From an uncultured delta proteobacterium (GTDB lineage Bacteria > Myxococcota_A > Polyangia > Polyangiales > Polyangiaceae): 64,000 nt of DNA. How positions within the stretch are numbered: position 1 is the first letter of the stretch; each line of letters opens with the position of its first letter. Positions 8,273 through 17,813 of this stretch are shown piece by piece. The stretch lies in assembly GCA_903892415.1 (NCBI GenBank), contig CAITIQ010000291.1, positions 165,022-229,021 of the forward strand, given 5' to 3'. The translations under genes were made by a program, and so were the position numbers. Under the pieces are notes generated by a model that did not search any database, was not told where the DNA came from, and worked only from the letters and a program-made list of their open reading frames with translations.

Positions 8273-9595
8273 CTAGCCGCCGGCGAATTGAACGTCCGAG
8301 AACACCAGCGTCGGCGTGAGGGTCGACGAGTACGGGTACGGGTCATTGCCTATCATGGTCAGCTTCTTCCAAAGCTCAGCCTGATTGCCCGAGATATTCA
8401 TCTCGCCGATCGGTTTGACCAGCGCTCCCTTGTCCACCAAGAAGCCTTGAATCCCAAATGAGTAGTCGCCTGTGGTGCCATTGGAGTTGCCGCCGAGGAA
8501 GCCGGTCACCAAAACGCCCTTACCCACTTTACTTAGGATCTTATCCAGCCCGTCCGCTCCTAGGGCGAACGTCAGATTGGAGGAGCTACCCGTCGTCGGA
8601 GCGAGCTTCAGCTTTCGACCGTAATAGTCATCAATATAGTAGCTCTTCAGTATCCCCTGCTCAATCACGGGAAACTTCTTGGCGGAGATGCCCTCTCCGT
8701 CCCATAAACGAGATCCAAGCCCTCTCGTCACGAAGGGGTCATCCGTAATGCTCAATAGCTTGGAGCTGACCTCCTTGCCGATCTTGCCGTCGAGGAAGGA
8801 CTGCTTCTGTTGCAAGCTGCGTGCACTCAACGGCCCCAGCAGGGCGCGAACCAGCCTGGCCCCGACTCTGTTCTCCACGATCATGGGCAGCACCGTGCTG
8901 TCCATTTTGGTCGAACCGATGCAGGCCAAGGCTCGTTCTGTGGCCTTCTTGCCAATGGCTTCCGCCTTGGGCAGGTCTGCGAAGTAGCGTGTCCCAGCCG
9001 CGTCGTAGCCGTCAGGGCGTCTTCCGTCTGGATCCTTCACCGTGGTTGCCGCATAGGCACTAAAGCTGGTGACGCGCCGTTCCCCGATGAAGCCGTTCGA
9101 GGTGACTCGCGCGCCCTCCGAGCTCGTATCGGAAACGCTGCTCTCTACGCTCAGGATCTCCCCCTTGCCACTCACTGACCGGGCGGCTTCCTCGAGCGCC
9201 TTGGCGAACTCGCGGCGCTTGTCAGCCGTGACCGAGTCGTAGTCGGGGTCCTCACACTGCAGGTCCTTGTTGGCGCGCCCTTCATAGAGCTTTGGATCGC
9301 ACAAGGTCCTGTTCTCGTCAGGAGACAGGGTGCGTGCCATTCCCAGCGACTCATTGACGAACGCCTTGAGGGCGTCCGGTCGAAGATCACTCGTGCTTAC
9401 TACGGAATAGCGCCCGTCGACGTAGAGCGCCAAGGAGACTCCGCGCGAGGTGGCCTCACTCACTTTTTCGACCCGGCCATCCCGCCAGGCAATCTCCACT
9501 TCACGACTTTTGTAGGCGCTGGCCATTACCTCATTGGCGCCGCCGGCCTTCGCGACCTCAACCACCTGCTGCGCAACCGTCAGAAGATCACTCAT
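8273..9595 (-). CDS. pmbA: PmbA/TldE-family protein
   Basis: 440 residues of the TldD/PmbA superfamily, with the N-terminal repeat fold and C-terminal segment containing GFLGGNSNGTTGDYSFG. As in other TldE/PmbA subunits there is no HExxxH motif; the metal site is supplied by the TldD partner encoded immediately upstream. In E. coli the TldD-TldE heterodimer is a metalloprotease that degrades unfolded short peptides and matures microcin B17. The start chosen is ATG 9595, overlapping the tldD stop as ATGA; an open extension upstream lies entirely within tldD. No signal peptide is visible, in contrast to its partner. Confidence 0.9.
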   Translation of the reverse strand: MSDLLTVAQQVVEVAKAGGANEVMASAYKSREVEIAWRDGRVEKVSEATSRGVSLALYVDGRYSVVSTSDLRPDALKAFVNESLGMARTLSPDENRTLCDPKLYEGRANKDLQCEDPDYDSVTADKRREFAKALEEAARSVSGKGEILSVESSVSDTSSEGARVTSNGFIGERRVTSFSAYAATTVKDPDGRRPDGYDAAGTRYFADLPKAEAIGKKATERALACIGSTKMDSTVLPMIVENRVGARLVRALLGPLSARSLQQKQSFLDGKIGKEVSSKLLSITDDPFVTRGLGSRLWDGEGISAKKFPVIEQGILKSYYIDDYYGRKLKLAPTTGSSSNLTFALGADGLDKILSKVGKGVLVTGFLGGNSNGTTGDYSFGIQGFLVDKGALVKPIGEMNISGNQAELWKKLTMIGNDPYPYSSTLTPTLVFSDVQFAGG

Positions 9596-11160
9596 GACTT
9601 CTTGCTCCCGCCAACCGTGATCGCGCTGACGCGCACCGTGGGCATCCCTTGACTTACGGGTACGCTCTGACCGTCTTTTCCGCACGTCCAGCCGCCTTCA
9701 TCAATGGTCAGGTCGTCGGCCACCATGTCGATGCGCTCCAGAACCTTGGGGCCATTTCCAATGATGTTTACGTCTTTGATTGGGCGGGTCAGTTTGCCGT
9801 CTTCAATCATGTAGCCGTTCTTGACATAGAAGGTGAAGTCGCCCGGGCCAATCTTTACTTGGCCATTGGAGAAGTTGGTGCAGTAGATACCCTTCTTGAC
9901 GCTGGCGATGATTTCGTCCTTCTTGTGCGGCCCGTTCAACATGTAGGTGGAGCGCATGCGCGGCATGGGCACGTGACGGAAACTCTCCCTCCGGCCGCTG
10001 CCCGTCGGCTGTACACCATAGTGTTTGGCTGAGATCGAGTCGTGCAGATAGGTGGCTAACGTGCCGCCCTCGACGAGCATCGTCTTGTCGGCAATGTTGC
10101 CCTCATCGTCGACGTTGATGGAGCCACGGGCGCGGTCGATCGTGCCGTCGTCGACGATATTGACGAAGGGTTGAGCAACCGGTTTTCCGATTTTGTCCGA
10201 GAAAATCGACGTGTTCTTACGATTGAAGTCGGCCTCCATCCCGTGGCCGATCGCTTCGTGGAGCAAGATCCCGGAGGACCCTGCCGCCATGACGATCGGT
10301 AGCTCTCCCGCGGGGGCTTGCACTGCTTCAAACAGGATTACCGTCCGCGCGACAGCCTCCCGCACCATGCGGTCCAGACGCTCTTCCGAGTAAAAGCCGA
10401 TGTCCTCGCGTCCAGCAATATTGTAGGAATTCTGCTCGCGCACGCCGTTCTGCTCGCCTACGCAAGAGAGCCAGAGCTGTGTCATCGGTTGGGTGTCTTC
10501 AATCAGTCGCCCGGTGGAGTCGGCAATCAGCACCGCGCCGAACTCGTCCGACATGCCTGTCGTGACCTTCTTGATCCGTGCGTCAGCTTTGAAGGCTTGC
10601 TCGTTTAGGCGGGTAAGGAACGGGAGCCGCTCCTGTGGCTTTACGTCGTTCCATGAGCGCGTCAGCGCATAGCGAGAGGGAAACGCCGCATGCGTGCCCG
10701 GGTCCGCGCGGAAGCTTTGCGGCGCCTCCCGCGAAGGACCATCGGCAATCGCTGCGGCCGTCGCTGCGGCTCGCTTCAGCGCGTCCGCCGTTAGTTCCTC
10801 GGTATAGCCGTAGCCGGTCTGGTCTCCCTTCACGACCCTCACGCCAACCCCGAGATCCACCGAGGCGTACGCGCGGTTGACCTCGCCATCCTCGAGCGCC
10901 ATCGTGCGGGAAACACGATGCTGAAAGAAGACGTCAGCATAGTCGCCACCTTTGGCTAGCGCGGTTGAGATCGCCTCGCGGATCATCGACTCCGTCACGC
11001 CGAACTGGGCAAAGTACACAATCTGCGCGGGCCCTCTCGCGGTCGCGCCGCCTCCAACCAGCGGTGGAGTGTTCAAGACCGAACTGATTGAGGGGTTGCA
11101 GGCCGCCAAGGTGGCCGCACCAACTGCTGCACCAAAATGAAGGACGTCACGTCGGAACAT
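9592..11160 (-). CDS. tldD: TldD-family metalloprotease with Tat-type lipoprotein signal
   Basis: 522 residues from ATG 11160. The zinc-site motif HEAIGHG is present (His301, Glu302, His306) followed by EADFNRK, as in active TldD. The N-terminus MFRRDVLHFG followed by a hydrophobic run and LAAC (Cys21) looks like a combined twin-arginine and lipoprotein signal, so the protein is predicted to be exported folded and lipidated. E. coli TldD is cytosolic. The PmbA partner, coupled through an ATGA overlap at 9592-9595, shows no such signal. An open extension upstream of ATG 11160 was rejected because it would bury the signal sequence. Confidence 0.9.
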   Translation of the reverse strand: MFRRDVLHFGAAVGAATLAACNPSISSVLNTPPLVGGGATARGPAQIVYFAQFGVTESMIREAISTALAKGGDYADVFFQHRVSRTMALEDGEVNRAYASVDLGVGVRVVKGDQTGYGYTEELTADALKRAAATAAAIADGPSREAPQSFRADPGTHAAFPSRYALTRSWNDVKPQERLPFLTRLNEQAFKADARIKKVTTGMSDEFGAVLIADSTGRLIEDTQPMTQLWLSCVGEQNGVREQNSYNIAGREDIGFYSEERLDRMVREAVARTVILFEAVQAPAGELPIVMAAGSSGILLHEAIGHGMEADFNRKNTSIFSDKIGKPVAQPFVNIVDDGTIDRARGSINVDDEGNIADKTMLVEGGTLATYLHDSISAKHYGVQPTGSGRRESFRHVPMPRMRSTYMLNGPHKKDEIIASVKKGIYCTNFSNGQVKIGPGDFTFYVKNGYMIEDGKLTRPIKDVNIIGNGPKVLERIDMVADDLTIDEGGWTCGKDGQSVPVSQGMPTVRVSAITVGGSKKS

Positions 11161-11237
11161 ACGGCCGAGTGTAGTGAGTTCAGCTCCGGGCGCCAGAGGA
11201 TCACGGGCGGTTCCTCGCTCGAGGCAAACTCGGGAGG

Positions 11238-11672
11238 TCAGGGCGGACATTGGCAGCTGGCTTGCTGCAATCTCAGCGACGCTCGGTTGACCTTCTCATT
11301 TGCGAGGCCGCAGCGTTCATCCTCAGGGCCTGTAAGTCGGCACAAGGCCGCCGCAGAGCGCTTCATTGACCCGAAGGCTGAGCAGCTCCGCTCGCAGCCA
11401 GTTGGGGCCGGGGCTTGCAGTGGCGCCGCAGGGGTTTGCGCGCCTGCGGCAGACGGTGCAACAGCGGGAACTCCAATCCCTGCGAGCTCGGCCTCGGCGC
11501 GCTCGAGCTCCGCTAACAACTCCTCTGCGGTGGGCTCACGGCCCAAGGGAAAGCCGTCCGCTTTACCCGCGGTCGCTAGCGTTTCCTGCTCGGGGGCCCG
11601 AGCTGCTGGGCGGGAAGAGCAGTTGAGGAGCCCAACCAGCAGAAAGCTCAACCCGAAAGCCGATAGCTTCAT
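11238..11672 (-). CDS. Small lipoprotein, function unknown
   Basis: 144 residues from ATG 11672. A hydrophobic signal ends GLLNC (Cys18). A Glu-rich helical segment follows (EEPLL-type, around residues 45-63), then a Pro/Ala linker and a C-terminal part with five cysteines, including CERSCSAFGSMKRSA and CQCPP at the end. The C-terminal helix resembles the short Cys-flanked helical region of many uncharacterised myxobacterial lipoproteins. It ends 78 bases before tldD on the same strand and may be in its transcript. The open frame extends further upstream, but without any signal logic. No function can be assigned. Confidence 0.7.
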   Translation of the reverse strand: MKLSAFGLSFLLVGLLNCSSRPAARAPEQETLATAGKADGFPLGREPTAEELLAELERAEAELAGIGVPAVAPSAAGAQTPAAPLQAPAPTGCERSCSAFGSMKRSAAALCRLTGPEDERCGLANEKVNRASLRLQQASCQCPP

Positions 11673-11773
11673 CGTCTTCGACGTTAACGCGATTGTGGAC
11701 CGCGCCGAAACCCTTCTGGAGCGAGCGGTTGAGACAAGCGCTAGTCCTGCGGCTCGGGTAGTGTGCAGCACCC

Positions 11774-13156
11774 ATGACTGAGCCCGAAACCAAGCGCGCC
11801 ATTCTCGTTACGATTCAGCCGCCGTATGTGTCCGATATCGAGCAGCGTGAAAACGTAGAAGAACTTTCGCGCCTCACGACGACGCTTGGCTTGATCCCTG
11901 TTGCGACGATCAACCAAAAACGAGCGCATCCCCGCTCGGGGACCATCTTGGGCGTTGGCAAACTGAAAGAGCTCGCTGCGCTCACCGGCGGTACCGGCGT
12001 GACGGACGTACCCATTCAAGGACGAGCTTCGGAGGGGGAGGATGATGAAGAGGATGAGCCTTTTGATCCCGCGGCCCTCGGCGAAGGGCGTGAAGCCATT
12101 GCCGACGTGGTCGTGGTGGACCTGGAGCTCTCGCCGAGCGAGCAACGCAATCTCGAGCGAGCGACCGGCAAGGAGGTGCTCGATCGCACGCAAGTGATCG
12201 TCGAGATATTTCACCGGCACGCCAAGAGTCGTGAAGCCAGGTTGCAGGTCGAGATCGCGCGGCTTACCTATGTCGCCCCTCGGCTGCGGGAGGCGGGCGC
12301 TGGGCGTGATCGTCAACGCGGAGGAATAGGTGGTAAGGGTGCCGGTGAGAGCGCCCTGGAGCTCGATAAGCGCCGCATTCGCGATCGCATCTCCGAGCTC
12401 AAACGCGAGATTGAAGCGATTCGAACAGAGCAGGCTACGCGCCGGGCAGCGCGCAAAGAGCAGCGGCGGGTTGCGCTCGTCGGCTACACCAACGCTGGCA
12501 AGTCCTCGTTGATGCGGGCGCTAACGGGCAGTGAGGTCTACGTTGCAGATAAGCTATTCGCGACGCTCGATACCACCGTTCGTGCTTTACGCCCGGAAAC
12601 GACCCCACGCATTCTGGTGAGTGACACGGTTGGCTTCATCAAGAAGCTTCCGCACGAGCTCGTTGCGTCCTTCCGCTCGACACTGGATGAGGCGCTCGAG
12701 GCCTCTTTGCTGCTGTTCGTCGTGGACGCTGCGGACCCAACTTTCCGCGCCCAATTGGAGGTTACACAGTCGGTGTTGCGGGAGATTGGCGCGACCGAGA
12801 TGGCGTCGACGATCGTGCTCAACAAGCGCGACAAACTGACGGAGGAGGACGTGGCGCGGATCGATCGCGAGGTCCGTGCGGAGGTCTCCGATAGGGTGCT
12901 TTGGATCTCAACCCGAGACCCGAATGACGTGCTCAAAGTGCGAGACGCTATCGTTGAGCACTTTGACGGAGCCTTCGAGGAGGCCGAAGTGTTTGTGCCT
13001 TACGCAGAGCACGCCCGGATCCACCACATCCACTCCGAGGCTACTGTCTTGGCTGAGCGTCATGATGACGAGGGCACGCACTTGCGCGTGCGCGCGGCTC
13101 ACGCTGCCTTGGAACGGCTCGGTATTTCAACACCTTCAGAAACGCGTTCGGACTGA
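11774..13156 (+). CDS. hflX: HflX-family ribosome-associated GTPase
   Basis: 460 residues. An N-terminal HflX domain, a coiled-coil linker (about 195-232) and a G domain with G1 GYTNAGKSS (237-245), G3 DTVGF (284-288) and G4 NKRD near residue 346. HflX binds the large ribosomal subunit and splits stalled ribosomes under stress. An acidic stretch (about residues 87-98, EGEDDEEDEPFD) sits within the N-terminal domain, where many homologues have a shorter loop. It diverges from the small lipoprotein gene across about 100 bases and its stop abuts the stop of the convergent barrel gene. Confidence 0.95.
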   Translation: MTEPETKRAILVTIQPPYVSDIEQRENVEELSRLTTTLGLIPVATINQKRAHPRSGTILGVGKLKELAALTGGTGVTDVPIQGRASEGEDDEEDEPFDPAALGEGREAIADVVVVDLELSPSEQRNLERATGKEVLDRTQVIVEIFHRHAKSREARLQVEIARLTYVAPRLREAGAGRDRQRGGIGGKGAGESALELDKRRIRDRISELKREIEAIRTEQATRRAARKEQRRVALVGYTNAGKSSLMRALTGSEVYVADKLFATLDTTVRALRPETTPRILVSDTVGFIKKLPHELVASFRSTLDEALEASLLLFVVDAADPTFRAQLEVTQSVLREIGATEMASTIVLNKRDKLTEEDVARIDREVRAEVSDRVLWISTRDPNDVLKVRDAIVEHFDGAFEEAEVFVPYAEHARIHHIHSEATVLAERHDDEGTHLRVRAAHAALERLGISTPSETRSD

Positions 13157-14269
13157 CTACTCTTTCTCGAAGACGGTCTCGCCTTTGTCCCTACGCTCGC
13201 GGATGGCCGGCGCTGCGTCGGCAGGCGCTTCTCCACCCCACAGCGAAAAGCGCGTAGAGATGCCAAGCGAGAATACACCGTAGTTAGTGAAGGTCGGCGC
13301 ATGGGTCAGTGTCGCTATGCGCCCTCGCGCCGCCAGGTCTGCTGACCAATTCTCGGCGAAGCTCCATGCGAGCCCCCCGCCGAGGTAAACCTCAGAGCGG
13401 ACGTTGGTTCCCTCGAGGCCAACCTCGCCTTGCCAATACTCTTCTGTTTCGTGGGCGAAGGTGCCTTCCACGAACGGGCTCAATTGACCATCAAGAATGG
13501 CCAGGCTAACCCGCTGATTGGCGTATAGCCGTGAGGGCGCACGGAAGCCTTCGTCGTTCTCGTAGACATTGAGCAGGCCAGTCCCCGAGAGCGCAAGAGT
13601 GACGGGCGTGCTTGTGTCTTCGGCAAGTCGCACCGAGAGCCCAACACCGATGATGGGCACGACAGTCCCTGTTCCAGCCTGCAAGTGCTCGTGACTCTGG
13701 CCTTCGCGCCCAAGCACGTACGGATCTGGTTCGGTACGGCCTACCGGCAAGGAGAAGCCCAGCCTCATCATCGTAAAGAGGTTGTCTCGGCTTGCGGCGA
13801 GCCGAGCGACGAGCCAGGGGTCCGTGGGATCGACCAGTGTTTCGTCGTGATGATGGATGTCGTTCGGCACGAGCTTGGGAATGCCGTTCAATTCGCTGTA
13901 GGTCGGGTTGACGTCGGCGATGCGCAAGGACCAGCGCGCGTCGATGGCGAACCACTCGCTGAGGCCCAGCGAAAGGTCGAAGACCGTCTCCGCCATGAGC
14001 TGGTCAACGTGGTGGTTGTAGGGCGTGGGCGGCTTGCCGCCGTTGAAACATTCTGGCCCTAAGTCCGGACATTCAGCAACGTGCGACACCGACATAGGCG
14101 CGAACGACTGCTCTAGCCGCAGGGCCAGCTGTCCAGGAACGATAGGTTGATTGCTCGACCCGCCGACCGGCAGGTTGGGATTGGTTCAGGCCCCTCAGGC
14201 CTCGGCCGAGAGCGCCCTCGGCCACGCCGCTGCAGTCAGTACGAAGGCAATACGCGCGAGCGTTCTCAT
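13157..14269 (-). pseudogene. Outer-membrane beta-barrel-like protein; signal peptide separated by two in-frame TGA codons
   Basis: From ATG 14269, which overlaps the upstream thioredoxin stop as ATGA, the frame encodes a convincing signal peptide (MRTLARIAFVLTAAAW then an AxA-like end). It hits TGA at 14197-14195 and again at 14188-14186, then stays open in the same frame to 13157. The part after the stops reads like a mature exported barrel: alternating short strands, many aromatic and Gly residues, and FSLGISTRFSLWGG near the end, which resembles a terminal strand. The two TGA codons lie in an imperfect tandem 9-base repeat (GAGGCCTGA, GGGGCCTGA). Without readthrough, only a signal-less product from an internal start such as ATG 14095 could form. 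A sequencing error, a recent mutation, or recoding are all possible. Confidence 0.65.
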
Positions 14270-14949
14270 TTCGCCTGTGCGGCCTTGCTCAAGGCCTCCT
14301 CGAGCTTGGGCAAGTCAAACCCTGAGACCGTTGCAACTTGATTGCCCGCCTGATCGAAAACGAGGACGTGAGGCAGCACGCTTGCTCCTTTTAGATAGCG
14401 AGCTGCTAATGGTGTATCCCAGTCCCCAACGTCGAGCTTGCGATAGGCGACCCCGGACCTGCTTTCCATCAGCTTGAGCACCGCCGTGTCCAGGTTGCGG
14501 CATGGCTCACACCACTTTGCAGAGAAGTCCACGATGGTCACCTTCCCAGACGCCAAGTGAGGCTTGAGATCGAGGACGTCTTCGCCGTCGTTGGCTACTT
14601 GCTTAACATCCAGTCCCGAGGCCGGCGTGGCCCAGCCTATGTAGGCGCCCTTGCCCGCACCGGCGACCAGGTTCCACTCCTCGTCCTTCGGCTTGCTCTT
14701 CTCCGCGAGCGCCAACACGTTGACGGACGGCTCTGCAACGACCGTCAGCTCAGCTTTGCGCTGGTTGAAGGCGGTCTTGAACACGCCATCTTCAGCGATC
14801 AACGCTTTGGCCATTGATTCACCACACTCTGCGCAGTCGAGATCGGTGAAGGACAAGACGGTGGTTTTTGCGTCGTCTGGGAGGCCGCCAGCCTTGCACG
14901 CGGTTACGAGCAGCAGAGCCCCGAGCAGCTTTCCAATTTGCAACGCCAT
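14266..14949 (-). CDS. Thioredoxin-fold lipoprotein with N-terminal HMA-like CxxC domain
   Basis: 227 residues. The lipoprotein signal ends LVTAC (Cys18). A first small domain carries CAEC (Cys39, Cys42) in a pattern like heavy-metal-associated domains (DLDCAECGESMAKAL), and a thioredoxin domain follows with the active site WCEPC (146-150) and a cis-Pro region near VLPHVLVF. It is predicted to be a periplasmic, membrane-anchored thiol-disulfide protein, either reducing or forming disulfides or handling a metal. Its stop overlaps the start of the barrel gene (ATGA at 14266-14269), so the pair were meant to be co-translated. Confidence 0.85.
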   Translation of the reverse strand: MALQIGKLLGALLLVTACKAGGLPDDAKTTVLSFTDLDCAECGESMAKALIAEDGVFKTAFNQRKAELTVVAEPSVNVLALAEKSKPKDEEWNLVAGAGKGAYIGWATPASGLDVKQVANDGEDVLDLKPHLASGKVTIVDFSAKWCEPCRNLDTAVLKLMESRSGVAYRKLDVGDWDTPLAARYLKGASVLPHVLVFDQAGNQVATVSGFDLPKLEEALSKAAQAK

Positions 14950-15020
14950 GACAGCGTGCGCTTATCACCGCGTAGGGCAGGACGCTCGTGGCAAACGCCT
15001 AACGACGGCTCAGAAGGCAA

Positions 15021-15554
15021 CTAGCTTTGCACACCGACCTGCACTCGTAGCGTGAAGGGCTCCTTACTTCCGAGGCCCTCCTGGCTAACGCTGACGCTCC
15101 CAAGTCCTTCAAAGCTGCGGAGGATCTCCGCCTCACAGGCCTCCCGTGTTTCAACCGTATTGGGGGCATGCAATCGATCAAGGAGGGTTAGCTTGAACTC
15201 GCTACGGCTGAAGTGCAGAGGCGCGAGGCTCGGCGTTTGCTCTAGCAATTCCACGGCTCGCAGGACTCGCTTCAGACTATCCCCGAGCGGACCGAGCGAG
15301 GTTTCGGGGGCGCGCTTTCGCTGGTAGCTGAGTCCAACTCTCCCCTCCGAGAGGTCAAGCGCATAGTCCGACTCGTGACCTACCAGAAGTACGGCCGGAC
15401 CCTCGTGAACATGGCTGTAGTCCACGACGTCGATCAGCGTCTCCGGAAGTGCCTTCTGCCGAATCCAACCGTGGAACGCCTCAAGGACTCGAGGTGCATC
15501 GGGCGCGATTCCCCCGGCGACATAAACTTTAAGACCGATACGTGAGCTGAGCAT
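15021..15554 (-). CDS. Conserved protein of unknown function next to the siroheme reductase
   Basis: 177 residues, no signal peptide or membrane segment. Features that look conserved are GLKVYVAGG at the N-terminus and DVVDYSHVHEGPAVLLVGHES (about 42-62), with several His and Asp that could bind a metal or cofactor. It starts seven bases after the reductase stop on the same strand, so it is almost certainly co-transcribed and could be an accessory or maturation protein for that enzyme. I do not recognise a characterised family. Confidence 0.75.
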   Translation of the reverse strand: MLSSRIGLKVYVAGGIAPDAPRVLEAFHGWIRQKALPETLIDVVDYSHVHEGPAVLLVGHESDYALDLSEGRVGLSYQRKRAPETSLGPLGDSLKRVLRAVELLEQTPSLAPLHFSRSEFKLTLLDRLHAPNTVETREACEAEILRSFEGLGSVSVSQEGLGSKEPFTLRVQVGVQS

Positions 15555-15561
15555 ATATGTC

Positions 15562-17811
15562 CTAGGAGGCCGTTAGCGCCCGGGCCTGCACCATACGCTC
15601 GTAGCACTGGTACGAGACATCAACGAACAGCTGCGCCTCTTCAATTCGTTGGTGGGCTGCCTCTGCAGAAGACTCATCCCCATCTCTGTGCGCCTTGAAT
15701 AGGTAGTGGGCGAACTTGGCGCCAGCAAATGGATCGAGGAACAGTTTGGAGTCTACGAGTTCGGTCCGGAACGATTCCACAATCTCATCGGCAGCTTCCC
15801 CCAAGTCAGGGAGTCTCTCGCGGGTGAGAGCGCGCGCGGCGGTTAACATGGCTCGGTAGGCACGTTGTGAGGCTTCCGTAGCGTTTTGATTGTCCAATAG
15901 CAGCTGAGCCTCGAACACCTCCCGCTCGGCAGCAGCAAGTGCCATGATCACGAACGGCACGACTTCACCGGCGCACTCACCAACGCCCATATCGCCAATC
16001 GTGTATTCGCGCGGGTCGCCCCAATCCGAGTAGAAGCTGCGGTCCGCTTCGTAGGCTGGCGTCTCGGCGAGCGCCTCGACCATCGTGCGAATCTCCTTTT
16101 TGCCGATGCGCTGAACAAAGCTAGTGAAGGACTCCTCCGGCCGGCGCTCAGCAACGAAGCGAGCGGTCAACCGCTTAACCATCTCAGGCACGTTCTTCGA
16201 CGGTATCGCGCCGATCGCCAGGCCGAAGGCCCCGCCATTCGCTTCCCATTGGCCGCCAACGACGACCTGAAAGTGAGGCACGCGCCTGCCGCTGACGTTG
16301 CGACTGACGCCTAAGAAGCCCAAGTCGGCGACGTGATGCTGGCCACACGAGTTGAAGCAGCCGCTGGTTTTGATGTGTAGCGCTCGTGCTTCGGGCGCTA
16401 GCTCCTCCTGGATGACCGTCAGCCGCTTTCGTAGCTCCCCAGCCAAGCCACGGGAGGACGAGATACCGAGTTTGCAGGTGTCAGTGCCTGGGCAAGAGGT
16501 GATGTCGGTGATCGTGCTTGCTCCGCCCTCGGCCAAGCCAATCGCTTGTAGCCGCTGAAAGAGTTCTGGTGCGTATTCATTGCGCAACCAGCGCAGACAA
16601 AGGTTTTGCTCGACCGTGGTGCGCATGGTGTCACCGGTTAGCTCCCCAGCGATCTCGGCCAGCTTCCTAGCTTGATAGCTCGTTAGGTCCCCGAGTGGGA
16701 GCGTGACCGTGGCCACCGAGTAGCCAGGCTGCGCTTGGGGGCGCAGGTTCGTCTTGGCCCACGCGCGATAGGCATCGCTCTCTGCTTCGAGCGGCCTTGG
16801 CGCCGCTGCGATGGGCTTCTCATCGGTAAGCGTCAGATCCGCAAGATAGGCAGTGGCGCGCGGGTCGGCCTTCAGCTTCAGGCGCTCTTCACGCGCGAGT
16901 CGCGCGAACTCCTCGATACCAAGCTTCTTGATCACGAACTTGAGCCGAGCGCGCGCTCGATTCTCGCGCTCACCGTACTTGGTGAAGAGCCTGCAGACGG
17001 CCTGCATCATCGGCAAAAGCTCTTCCTCAGGGACGAACTCTTCCAGCAGCTTCGCCGCATGTGGCACGCTGCCAAGGCCGCCACCGACGTAAAAAGCGAA
17101 GCCGCGTTGCTTGCGGCCGTCCACTTCTCGAATACGTGCAACGCAGCCAATATCATGGAAGCTGGTGAGCCCGCAGGCGTGGTCGGCGCAGCCCGAGAAG
17201 GCAATCTTGAACTTCCGTCCAAAGTCCTGCGTATCGTCGTGGCCCATTAGGAAGTAGGTCGCCGCGTGAGCGTAGGGAGCGACGTCAAAGGACTCATCAT
17301 TGCAAACGCCGGCGTACGGACAGGCGGTGATGTTGCGCACTGAGTTGCCGCAAGCCTCACGCGTCGTAACGCCCACTGCGCCGAGGCGCCGCATCATGTC
17401 GGGCGTGTCTTCGATGTGGACGAAGTGGAGCTGGATGTCTTGGCGCGTCGTGACGTGTAAGATCGCGTCGGAGTACTCTTCTGCGCACTCGGCCAGCACC
17501 TCGAGCTGCTCGAGCGTGACCTTGCCGTAGGGCAGTTTGACCCGTTGCATGCCGGGCGCGTCCCAAAGGGTTTGCGGTCCCTTCGTCAGTTCGCCAGAAG
17601 GGTAACTGAGCTGCTGTTGCGCCTCCCCGTCATGCCGCTGACCGTTGTCATAGCGCTGACCATAGACTCCTCGCCGAAGGCGGGTCTCGGCGAACAGCTT
17701 TTCCTCGAGCTTGCCGCGTCGTCGCAGATCAATCTCGGTCTCGAAGATGTCGATCTCTCGTCCCAGATTCTCCGGAAGAGACTTGGCAAGCCGTTCTTTC
17801 CAAGCAGTCAT
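15562..17811 (-). CDS. Siroheme/[4Fe-4S] nitrite/sulfite reductase with C-terminal helical extension
   Basis: 749 residues. It has the two-fold repeated ferredoxin-type sulfite/nitrite reductase fold; the cluster/siroheme cysteines are Cys440 and Cys446 (C-x5-C) and Cys485 and Cys489 (C-x3-C). It reduces sulfite to sulfide or nitrite to ammonia with six electrons, probably from ferredoxin; sequence alone does not separate the two. An additional helical region of about 150 residues (595-749) follows the catalytic core and is absent from classical enzymes; it resembles a HEPN-like helical bundle. Genes for siroheme synthesis lie at 33.6-35 kb. A short set of inverted half-sites precedes the ATG. 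Confidence 0.9.
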   Translation of the reverse strand: MTAWKERLAKSLPENLGREIDIFETEIDLRRRGKLEEKLFAETRLRRGVYGQRYDNGQRHDGEAQQQLSYPSGELTKGPQTLWDAPGMQRVKLPYGKVTLEQLEVLAECAEEYSDAILHVTTRQDIQLHFVHIEDTPDMMRRLGAVGVTTREACGNSVRNITACPYAGVCNDESFDVAPYAHAATYFLMGHDDTQDFGRKFKIAFSGCADHACGLTSFHDIGCVARIREVDGRKQRGFAFYVGGGLGSVPHAAKLLEEFVPEEELLPMMQAVCRLFTKYGERENRARARLKFVIKKLGIEEFARLAREERLKLKADPRATAYLADLTLTDEKPIAAAPRPLEAESDAYRAWAKTNLRPQAQPGYSVATVTLPLGDLTSYQARKLAEIAGELTGDTMRTTVEQNLCLRWLRNEYAPELFQRLQAIGLAEGGASTITDITSCPGTDTCKLGISSSRGLAGELRKRLTVIQEELAPEARALHIKTSGCFNSCGQHHVADLGFLGVSRNVSGRRVPHFQVVVGGQWEANGGAFGLAIGAIPSKNVPEMVKRLTARFVAERRPEESFTSFVQRIGKKEIRTMVEALAETPAYEADRSFYSDWGDPREYTIGDMGVGECAGEVVPFVIMALAAAEREVFEAQLLLDNQNATEASQRAYRAMLTAARALTRERLPDLGEAADEIVESFRTELVDSKLFLDPFAGAKFAHYLFKAHRDGDESSAEAAHQRIEEAQLFVDVSYQCYERMVQARALTAS

Positions 17812-17813
17812 CG

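Noticed and set aside
11137..11781. Plus-strand ORF of 214 codons opposite the small lipoprotein gene
   Set aside because: The minus strand has a proper signal peptide and lipobox; the plus frame has Arg/Ser/Ala bias only.
13157..14269. Selenocysteine reading of the two TGA codons
   Set aside because: No SECIS-like hairpin seen just downstream, no selenoprotein family resemblance, and two adjacent Sec residues at a signal-peptide junction would be odd.
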